A DNA stretch of 13,732 nucleotides from Deltaproteobacteria bacterium. Its GTDB lineage: Bacteria > Desulfobacterota > Deferrimicrobia > Deferrimicrobiales > Deferrimicrobiaceae. The stretch spans positions 1 through 13,732 of the forward strand of contig JAJZRM010000026.1 of assembly GCA_021802685.1 (NCBI GenBank). Direction: 5' to 3'. Below are positions 1 to 5,915 of this stretch, in pieces. A program made the translations under genes and the position numbers. The notes beneath the pieces were generated by a model. The model was not told the DNA's origin. It saw only the letters and a program-made list of their open reading frames with translations, and made no database searches. Positions within the stretch are counted from its first letter, which is position 1, and each line of letters begins with the position of its first letter.

Positions 1-889
1 GGCGCTTGTGGACCGCGTCGTAGATGCGCCCGATGTACTGTCCCGTGATCCCCAGGGCGAAGAACAGGCCCCCCATGAAGAAGAACAGGACGGCGAACAG
101 GGTGAAGATGCCCTCCGCGCCCCAGGCGGGTCCGTACAAGACCCGCATCACGGCGAGGAGGACGCCGAAGGCCACTCCCAGAACCGCCATCCCCGTCCCG
201 ACGTACATCAGCACGCGGAGGGGGAATTCGGAGAAGGAGGTGAGCAGGTCGAACTGCAGGTTCAGGAGCTTCCAAAGGTTGTAGTTGGACGCCCCCGCGT
301 GCCGCTCCTCGTGTCCCACCGGGATTTCGGTCATCCGCTTGGCGTACAACGTCGCCAGGGCGGGAATGAAGGTGGAGTACTCCTGGCTTTCCACCATCCG
401 GTCCACCACCTCGCGCCGGTACGCCCGCAGCATGCATCCCCAGTCGTTCATGCGGATCCCGGTGATCCTCCGCGTCATCGCGTTCACGATCCGGGACGGG
501 AACCTCCGCAGGACGGAGTCCTTCCGCATCTCCCGCACCGTGCCCACGACCTCGTAATTCCCCTCCGACATCGTGCGCACGAGGGCGGGGATATCCTCCG
601 GCGGATTCTGGAGGTCCGCGTCGATCGTCACGACGATGTCCCCCCGCACCACGGAGAAGCCCGACATGATCGCGGAATGCTGCCCGTAGTTCCGCGTGAG
701 TTCCAGCACGCGGACGCCTTCCCGGCCCACGAGCCCCTTGAGGACATCGAGGGACCCGTCCCGGCTGCCGTCGTCGACGAAGACGATCTCGTACTTCCTG
801 CCGGTCTTCCGCAGCGCCGGCTCGAGCCGGTCCATGAGCGGGACGAGGTTCCCTTCCTCGTTGTATACGGGAACGACGACCGAGATCAC
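1..889 (-). CDS. arnC: ArnC-like undecaprenyl-phosphate aminoarabinose (formamido) transferase, 3' end cut by window
   Basis: Family 2 glycosyltransferase that, as ArnC, moves 4-deoxy-4-formamido-L-arabinose from UDP onto undecaprenyl phosphate at the inner membrane, making the lipid carrier that is later used by ArnT. The translation shows the nucleotide-binding start VVVPVYNEE (residues 4-12), VDDGSRDGS (38-46), the ArnC-typical TRNYGQHSAIMSGF (65-78), the DAD metal site in DADLQNPPED (90-99) and, later, GCMLRAYRR. Two hydrophobic segments and QYIGRIYDAV close the visible part. These match E. coli ArnC as I remember it. The GTG start at 889 overlaps the arnB stop by four bases (GTGA), so the two are translationally coupled. 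296 codons are visible and E. coli ArnC has 322 residues, so only about 25 are missing past base 1. A general polyprenyl-phosphate sugar transferase is the alternative, but the arnB and arnT neighbours favour ArnC. Confidence 0.88.
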   Translation of the reverse strand, partial: MISVVVPVYNEEGNLVPLMDRLEPALRKTGRKYEIVFVDDGSRDGSLDVLKGLVGREGVRVLELTRNYGQHSAIMSGFSVVRGDIVVTIDADLQNPPEDIPALVRTMSEGNYEVVGTVREMRKDSVLRRFPSRIVNAMTRRITGIRMNDWGCMLRAYRREVVDRMVESQEYSTFIPALATLYAKRMTEIPVGHEERHAGASNYNLWKLLNLQFDLLTSFSEFPLRVLMYVGTGMAVLGVAFGVLLAVMRVLYGPAWGAEGIFTLFAVLFFFMGGLFFALGITGQYIGRIYDAVHKR

Positions 890-2061
890 CTCGCCGCCTC
901 CGAAACGATTTCCCGGACCGCCTCGCAGACGTAATCGACGTCGTCGAGGGACATCCCGGGGAACAGCGGCAGCGAGAGGATCCGTTTCCCCGCCCGTTCG
1001 GTCTGCGGCAGGTCCCCCTCCTTCGCGCCGAACCGCTCCCGCACGAAGGAAAGGAGGTGGCACGGCGGAAAGTGGAGCCCGGCGCCGACGTTGCGTTCCG
1101 CGAGGGCGGCGATCATTTCATCCCTCTCCACCCGCGCCGACTTGACGATGAACAGGTGACGGGAATGGACGTGGGGGTACGGAGGCTCCTCCGGCAGGTC
1201 GATCCCGGCGACGCCGCGCAGCCCCGCCAGGTACCGCTTCGCCAGCTCGGCGCGCCGGCCGTTGAGCGCCGCGAGCTTGCCCATCTGGACGACGCCCACC
1301 GCCGCATGAAGGTCGGTGAGGTTGTACTTGTATCCAGGTTCCCGGATGTCGTAGTGGGGGGTTCCGCCTTTCCCGTACCGCTTCCATGCGTCCCGCTCGA
1401 TGCCGTGGAAACGGAGCGATCGAAGGCGCGCGGCGAGATCGTCGTCGTAACAGGTGACCATTCCTCCCTCGCCGGTCGTTATGTTCTTGATCGGATGGAA
1501 GGAGAAGACGGCGATGTTCCCCGGTTTCCCGGGCGACGGCGGGCCGCCGGCGGGGATCCCCTTGTAGGACGCGCCGATCGCGTGCGCCGCATCCTCGATG
1601 ACGGGCACCCCCGCGCGGTCGGCCGCGGCGCGGATCGGGTCGAGGTCCGCAGGCGCGCCCGCGAAGTGCACGGGGATCACCGCCTTCGTCCTCGGGGTGA
1701 TCTTCGCCGCGAGATCGCCGGGCACGACCTGGAGCGTGCCGTAGTCGCATTCGGCGAAAACGGGCGCGGCCCCCCGGAGAGCGACCTGGTTCACGGTGGA
1801 GGCGAACGTCATGGAAGGCGTGACCACCTCGTCCCCGGGGCCGATTCCGAGGGCGGCCAGGACGATGTGGAGCCCCGCGGTGGCGGACGCCACGGCGACG
1901 GCGTGCGGGGCTCCCGTGGCACCGCGGAAGACCCGTTCCAACTCCTGCACCTTCGGCCCGCTCGTGATCCATCCCGACCGGAGGCACGCCACGACAGCGG
2001 CCTCTTCCTCGGCGCCGAGCGCGGGGCGGGAGAGAGGCAGGAAATCGGGGCGGATTTTCAT
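886..2061 (-). CDS. arnB: ArnB-like UDP-4-amino-4-deoxy-L-arabinose aminotransferase
   Basis: PLP-dependent aminotransferase of the DegT/DnrJ/EryC1 family (391 aa). In the arn pathway it transfers an amino group from glutamate to the UDP-4-keto-pentose in the cytoplasm. The N-terminus LPLSRPALGAEE and SGWITSGPKVQELE (residues 29-42), then TPRTKAVIPVHFAGAPADLD (122-141), VIEDAAHAIG (154-163; D157 should contact the PLP ring nitrogen), FHPIKNITTGEGG (188-200; K192 is the expected Schiff-base lysine) and EPGYKYNLTD all agree closely with ArnB of enterobacteria from memory. The length is normal for the family (about 380-390). The ATG at 2061 lies 38 bases after the arnT stop and has only weak Shine-Dalgarno character (GAGG about 13 bases upstream). 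It sits between arnT and arnC on the same strand. Other sugar aminotransferases share the fold, so the exact substrate is inferred partly from context. Confidence 0.88.
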   Translation of the reverse strand: MKIRPDFLPLSRPALGAEEEAAVVACLRSGWITSGPKVQELERVFRGATGAPHAVAVASATAGLHIVLAALGIGPGDEVVTPSMTFASTVNQVALRGAAPVFAECDYGTLQVVPGDLAAKITPRTKAVIPVHFAGAPADLDPIRAAADRAGVPVIEDAAHAIGASYKGIPAGGPPSPGKPGNIAVFSFHPIKNITTGEGGMVTCYDDDLAARLRSLRFHGIERDAWKRYGKGGTPHYDIREPGYKYNLTDLHAAVGVVQMGKLAALNGRRAELAKRYLAGLRGVAGIDLPEEPPYPHVHSRHLFIVKSARVERDEMIAALAERNVGAGLHFPPCHLLSFVRERFGAKEGDLPQTERAGKRILSLPLFPGMSLDDVDYVCEAVREIVSEAAR

Positions 2062-2099
2062 GGGTTCGTCCGGACCTCGCGCGGGATATCCGGTCGGAG

Positions 2100-3761
2100 T
2101 CAGAACCGGTTCACGATGAGGATACCTTCATCGGTGCGGTAGAGCAACCGGTGGCCCGGGAACTTCTTCAGGATCAGCGGCATCTTGTCGCGATGGAACA
2201 CGCAGAATACGCGCCGGCCGGAATTCCACAGCGCCAGGAACGCCCGGTCGTCGAGGAAATACTTTTCCCGGTCCGGCGCCCTTTCCGCCCCGAACTCGAG
2301 CTCCCCCGCCTCATTCACCTGCACGGTTCGCCGCTTCGTGTAGAAGGGGATCCCGTGCCGGTACGTCCCGTACTGTGCGACGACGTCCCCTTCGCGGATC
2401 GATGCGTTCAGCACGGAGGAAAGGTTCTTGACGGATTTGTAGCTATCCAGGTAGTCGCCCGCCGGCCGATTCAGTGAAGTGAGGAACAGCGCGAGGAGAA
2501 GGAACGACAGGAAGACGACCCGTTCGGCCCCCAGGCGGCGGACGAACAGGGGGATCGCGCCCCACAGGAGGATCAGGACCGCCGGAAGGGCCGCCTGCGG
2601 CAGCCATGCGTCCATTTCCACCTTGTGCTTCGATAAGGGCGGAAAGAACAGGACCGCCGCGGCCAGCAGGACCGCGAGGGCCAGGGGGAACCGGCAGCGG
2701 ACGGCGCCGTCCTCCCGGTCGACCCACATTTCCAGCGCGCGGCCGAAGAGCACCGCCAGCGGCGGGAAGATCGGCGCGGCGTAGGTGACCAGCTTGGAAC
2801 TTGAGAAGGAGAAGAACAGCAGGATGAACAGCGCCCAGCAGTACAGGAACCGCCGGTCGTCCCGGGCGAACCATTCGTCCGTCGCGCCCCTCACCGCCAT
2901 CGCCGCTCGGCGGGCGAACGCCAGCCAAGGCAGCATCCCCCCGATGAGGATCGGCAGGAAGAACCAGAACGGCTCGTAATGATGATGGATCTTCGTCGTG
3001 AACCGCAGGAACTGTTCATGGATGAAGAAAAACCAGAGAAAATCCGGGTTCGCCCGCTGGACCAGGACCATCCACGGAACGGCGATGACGGCGAAAACGG
3101 CGAATCCCGCCAGGGAAAAGGCACTCCCGATCTCCCTCGCCCGCCCCGCGACCAGCATCCACAACAGCAGGATCGCGGCGGGGAACACGCATCCGACCAG
3201 TCCCTTCGTGAGGAAAGCCAGCGCCGCCCCCGCGTAGGACAGGTAGAGGAACCACCGGCTCCTCCGCTTTCCCGAAAGGTGCAACCAGGCGGGGAACACG
3301 GCGAGGATCAGCGTCACGGCAAGGGTCGCGTCCAGCGTGTTGATCCGGCCGATGACGTAGTAGTACAGCGACGTGGAGAGCACCATCGCGGAGAACAGGC
3401 CGGTCCTGGGGCCCGCCATGGCCGCCCCCATCCAGTACGTGAGCATCACGCAGATAACGGAAACGGCGGCGGTGAAAGCCCTCGCCCCGAACTCCGTCTC
3501 CCCGAACAACGAGAGCGAGAGGGCGTTCCCCCAGTAGAAAAGCGGGGGCTTCTCCAGGTACGCGACGCCGTTCAAATACGGGGTGACGTAGTCGCCCCGG
3601 AGGCGCATTTCGCGGGGGATCTCGGCATATCGCCCCTCGTCGGGCTCGAGGAGGGGAATCGTTCCCAGCGCGGAAAAGTAAGTGATCCCGGCGGCCAGGA
3701 AGAACAGGAGAACGGAACGACGGTTCAAGCGGCGCCCCGAAAGCGCCGGGATCTTTCCCAT
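2100..3761 (-). CDS. arnT: ArnT-like lipid A aminoarabinose transferase (GT83 / PMT-type)
   Basis: Large polytopic inner-membrane glycosyltransferase (553 aa from ATG 3761) that, as ArnT, moves L-Ara4N from undecaprenyl phosphate to lipid A phosphate on the periplasmic side, lowering negative surface charge. Just after the first membrane segment is the conserved loop LLEPDEGRYAEIPREM and GDYVTPYLNGVAYLEKPPLFYW. The acidic pair in PDE is the expected catalytic/metal region and EKPP is typical of ArnT/PMT_2 proteins. About 11-13 hydrophobic segments follow, then a soluble C-terminal part from roughly residue 430. An in-frame GTG at 3779 would add six residues (559 aa). I prefer the ATG because a TATAAT lies exactly six bases before it and neither start has a good Shine-Dalgarno. 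It leads the arnT-arnB-arnC operon. Activity on another lipid-linked glycan cannot be excluded. Confidence 0.85.
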   Translation of the reverse strand: MGKIPALSGRRLNRRSVLLFFLAAGITYFSALGTIPLLEPDEGRYAEIPREMRLRGDYVTPYLNGVAYLEKPPLFYWGNALSLSLFGETEFGARAFTAAVSVICVMLTYWMGAAMAGPRTGLFSAMVLSTSLYYYVIGRINTLDATLAVTLILAVFPAWLHLSGKRRSRWFLYLSYAGAALAFLTKGLVGCVFPAAILLLWMLVAGRAREIGSAFSLAGFAVFAVIAVPWMVLVQRANPDFLWFFFIHEQFLRFTTKIHHHYEPFWFFLPILIGGMLPWLAFARRAAMAVRGATDEWFARDDRRFLYCWALFILLFFSFSSSKLVTYAAPIFPPLAVLFGRALEMWVDREDGAVRCRFPLALAVLLAAAVLFFPPLSKHKVEMDAWLPQAALPAVLILLWGAIPLFVRRLGAERVVFLSFLLLALFLTSLNRPAGDYLDSYKSVKNLSSVLNASIREGDVVAQYGTYRHGIPFYTKRRTVQVNEAGELEFGAERAPDREKYFLDDRAFLALWNSGRRVFCVFHRDKMPLILKKFPGHRLLYRTDEGILIVNRF

Positions 3762-3767
3762 TACGCG

Positions 3768-3773
3768 ATTATA
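3768..3773 (-). promoter_or_regulatory. -10 box for arnT, possibly leaderless
   Basis: On the minus strand the sequence reads TATAATCGCGTAATG. A perfect TATAAT ends six bases before the arnT ATG, so transcription would begin at or next to the start codon. No convincing -35 box is seen 16-18 bases upstream. If the GTG at 3779 is the true start instead, this hexamer lies inside the gene and means nothing. Confidence 0.35.
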
Positions 3774-3798
3774 CTTCACCGATCCCGGCTTGGAGGTC

Positions 3799-3807
3799 TG
3801 GTATAAT
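3799..3807 (+). promoter_or_regulatory. Extended -10 promoter for the P460 cytochrome gene
   Basis: TGGTATAAT is a perfect extended -10 (TGn then TATAAT at 3802-3807). No matching -35 is visible at 16-18 bases, as is common for extended -10 promoters. Transcription should start near 3814, giving a leader of about 36 bases. It faces away from the arnT -10 box on the other strand, 28 bases apart. Confidence 0.5.
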
Positions 3808-3849
3808 CAGCGGCATCGCACCGAACCCGGATCGAAGAAGGAGGATGCC

Positions 3850-4353
3850 ATGCGCCGTTTCTTCGCGACCGCCCTGGTCCTCGCCGCCGCATCGGGAATC
3901 CCGTTTTCCTTCATCCCCTCCGCGACGGCGGCCGGGAAGGCTCCGGCCGCTCCCACCGGGGTGACGATCCCGAAAGGGTACCGCAACTGGGAAGTCGTCG
4001 CCCCCTCCCAACGCGACGACAAGGACGAGATCCGCGTCATCCTGGGGAACAACATCGCGATGAAGGCGTACCGGGCGAAGACGCTTCCCTTCCCGGACGG
4101 CGCCATCCTGGCCAAGCTGGCGTGGAAGCGGGTCAAATCGACGGAATTCGACAACACGTTCGTTCCGGGCGAGCCGCCGCGGATCGAGTTCATGGTGAAG
4201 AACGCGAAGAAGTACGCCTCCACCGGGGGTTGGGGGTTCGGGCGGTTCGTCAACGGCAAACCCGCCAACGAAACCGAGCACGCCACCTGCTTCCCCTGCC
4301 ACCAGGCCAACGTCAAGAACCACGACTTCGTCTTCACGCGGTACGCACCGTAA
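3850..4353 (+). CDS. Cytochrome P460-family protein (periplasmic, mono-haem c)
   Basis: Secreted haem protein of 167 aa. Residues 1-28 form a signal peptide (MRRFF, hydrophobic core, then SATAAGKA). The mature part has the P460-domain opening (P)KGYRNWEVVAPS at about 41-53, a central YRAKTLPFPDGAILAKLAWK stretch (74-93), and a single C-terminal haem c motif CFPCH (C147, C150, H151). That placement of CxxCH near the C-terminus is typical of cytochrome P460 / c'-beta proteins. Characterised members oxidise hydroxylamine or bind NO; which applies here is unknown, and the lysine that cross-links haem in true P460 cannot be assigned by eye. The ATG at 3850 is set by AAGAAGGAGG at 3836-3844, five bases upstream; a longer upstream reading frame has no such site and would bury the signal peptide. 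It is divergent from arnT and followed 15 bases later by the WalJ-like gene. Confidence 0.82.
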   Translation: MRRFFATALVLAAASGIPFSFIPSATAAGKAPAAPTGVTIPKGYRNWEVVAPSQRDDKDEIRVILGNNIAMKAYRAKTLPFPDGAILAKLAWKRVKSTEFDNTFVPGEPPRIEFMVKNAKKYASTGGWGFGRFVNGKPANETEHATCFPCHQANVKNHDFVFTRYAP

Positions 4354-4368
4354 AGGCGGGCGCAGGAA

Positions 4369-5184
4369 TTGGATTTCCATGTGACCCCTCTTCGCAGCGG
4401 TTCTTCGGGGAACCTCACGCTTCTCTCGCACGCGGGGACGATCCTGCTGGTCGACGCGGGGCTCCCCTCCCAGCGGGGGCTTTCGGCGGCCCTGGCGGAG
4501 GCGGGGTACAGATGGGATGACGTGGACGCCGTCCTGGTGTCCCACCTGCACAGCGACCACGTCAATCATTCCGCCGTCGCCTGCTGCGCGAGGCACGATG
4601 TTCCGATCCATCTGCACCTGGGGAACCTCGACGGGTTCGCGCGCACGATCGCGCCCCGCTCCCCCGCCCGCGGGCCCGTACGGGCCTTCGAAGACGGCGA
4701 GACGTTCTTCATCGGTGGGATCGCGGTCCGGCCGTTCCGGGTCCCCCACGATGCGCGGGGGGTCACGTGCGGGTTTTCCTTCACGGCTGCGGCCGGGGAG
4801 CGGGACGTCCGCGTATCGATGGCCACCGACCTGGGCGGGAACGAAAACGGGCTGTTCGAGGAGTTCCTCGAAAGCGACCTGATCCTGATCGAGGCGAACT
4901 ACGACGAGGAGATGCTGCACCGCAGCCGCCGGCACGACAAGGCCCGGGTGGGGTCGAACGTCGGCCACTTCTCCAACGCCCAGGCGGGGAAATTCCTGGT
5001 GAGGGTCCTGCAGGAGAGCCGGAAAACCCCTTCGGCCGTCATCCTGTGCCACCTGAGCGCGGACCACAACACGCCGGAACTTGCCCGCGGCACGGTGCGG
5101 GAGATCCTCGCCGCCCACCGGTTCGACGGGATCCCGGTCCACGCCGCCCGGCGCGACGCTCCGATGCGGAAGTTCAGCGTCTAA
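4369..5184 (+). CDS. Metallo-beta-lactamase-fold hydrolase, WalJ/YycJ-like
   Basis: Cytoplasmic metal-dependent hydrolase of 271 aa. The N-terminal RSGSSGN (residues 9-15) is the hallmark of the YycJ/WalJ subgroup, whose characterised relatives are DNA exonucleases. Metal ligands are visible: HLHSDH (59-64), H127 in VPHDARG, D154 in MATDLG and H228 in CHLSADHNTPELA. VGHFSNAQAG (198-207) is also family-typical. The TTG at 4369 gives an N-terminus that aligns end to end with Bacillus YycJ as remembered, and GGCGGG lies eight bases upstream. A GTG at 4381, giving a protein four residues shorter, is the alternative. The gene follows the cytochrome by 15 bases, so they may share a transcript, though no functional link is obvious. 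The stop codon runs directly into the decayed repeat at about 5180-5256. Confidence 0.85.
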   Translation: MDFHVTPLRSGSSGNLTLLSHAGTILLVDAGLPSQRGLSAALAEAGYRWDDVDAVLVSHLHSDHVNHSAVACCARHDVPIHLHLGNLDGFARTIAPRSPARGPVRAFEDGETFFIGGIAVRPFRVPHDARGVTCGFSFTAAAGERDVRVSMATDLGGNENGLFEEFLESDLILIEANYDEEMLHRSRRHDKARVGSNVGHFSNAQAGKFLVRVLQESRKTPSAVILCHLSADHNTPELARGTVREILAAHRFDGIPVHAARRDAPMRKFSV

Positions 5185-5256
5185 ATGCTTCAATTCATAA
5201 ATACGGTAGCGTTCGAGCGCCGCTGAATACCGGGATCGGCGCGGCCGTCAAATATC
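5180..5256. repeat. Decayed, internally deleted relative of the 173-bp inverted-repeat element
   Basis: TTCGAGCGCCGCTG at 5212-5225 is identical to 8159-8172 of the intact element. Twelve bases before it, AAATA sits at the same spacing in both. Upstream, the match is partial (about 13 of 24 positions to the terminal arm). Downstream, GGCGCGGC (5238-5245) and CGTCAA (5246-5251) match 8242-8249 and 8268-8273 but lie next to each other, as if the middle had been lost. No intact right arm remains. Homology is likely but the outer limits are uncertain. Confidence 0.5.
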
Positions 5257-5284
5257 CATGCTGAAAATCAACGGGGGGATTTCC

Positions 5285-5902
5285 ATGCGCAAGACCGTCT
5301 GCCTCGCACTGATCGCCGCCCTCATCCTGCCGACCCTCACGGGGTGCGCCACGACGAACCGGGGAGCACGGGAGCACCGGGGGGCCGTCGTCGGCGCCGG
5401 AGCGGGCGCGGTGGGCGGGGCGGTGATCGGGGGCCTGGTGGGCGGCAGGCGGGGGGCGGTGGTCGGGGGCCTGCTGGGCGCCCTTACGGGCGGGATCGTG
5501 GGCAATTACCACGACCAGAAGGAGAAGGACCTCGCGGAGACGCGGCGCGCGCACGCCGAATACGACTCGGTCCGGGGGACGCGGGTGAAGATCGAGCGGG
5601 TGCGGCCCACGCCGGCCGTCGTGGCCCCCGGCGAAACCGTCGAGATCCAGATGACGTACGCCGTCCTCACCCCGCGGGAGGACATGATGGTCCCCGTGCG
5701 GGAAACCCGCGAGATCCTCTTCAACGGCAACCGGGTGGGCGAGGCCTCGGTCGACATCGAACGCGAGGGCGGCACCTGGCGATCCGTCGTTCCCATCACG
5801 CTTCCGCGGGACGCCCGCCCGGGAAGCTACCGCGTCGTCGCCTCCGTCGAAAGCCGCGGAGGCGGGAAGGACGTCGAGGAGATCACGTTCCGGGTGCGGT
5901 AA
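5285..5902 (+). CDS. Glycine-zipper lipoprotein
   Basis: Predicted lipoprotein of 205 aa. The ATG at 5285 has GGGGGGA six bases upstream and is followed by a type II signal peptide with lipobox LTGC; C21 would be lipidated. Residues 33-75 form a glycine zipper built from 12-residue units (GAVVGAGAGAVG, GAVIGGLVGGRR, GAVVGGLLGALT), as in Rickettsia 17-kDa-antigen-like and related envelope lipoproteins that insert into or anchor to membranes. A short charged, probably helical linker (76-100) leads to a beta-rich C-terminal half (about 101-205) with a PGETVEIQMTY strand pattern, resembling an Ig-like domain. Its exact role is not recognised. A start at 5258 is possible but would misplace the signal peptide. 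glgB begins 13 bases after its stop, so the two are probably co-transcribed; a metabolic link is not evident. Confidence 0.8.
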   Translation: MRKTVCLALIAALILPTLTGCATTNRGAREHRGAVVGAGAGAVGGAVIGGLVGGRRGAVVGGLLGALTGGIVGNYHDQKEKDLAETRRAHAEYDSVRGTRVKIERVRPTPAVVAPGETVEIQMTYAVLTPREDMMVPVRETREILFNGNRVGEASVDIEREGGTWRSVVPITLPRDARPGSYRVVASVESRGGGKDVEEITFRVR

Positions 5903-5915
5903 CGGGCGGCGGACG

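Noticed and set aside
3682..3849. Extending the P460 cytochrome upstream to 3682
   Set aside because: The extension overlaps arnT and the promoter region, and would place a charged stretch before the signal peptide. The ATG at 3850 has a near-perfect ribosome site.
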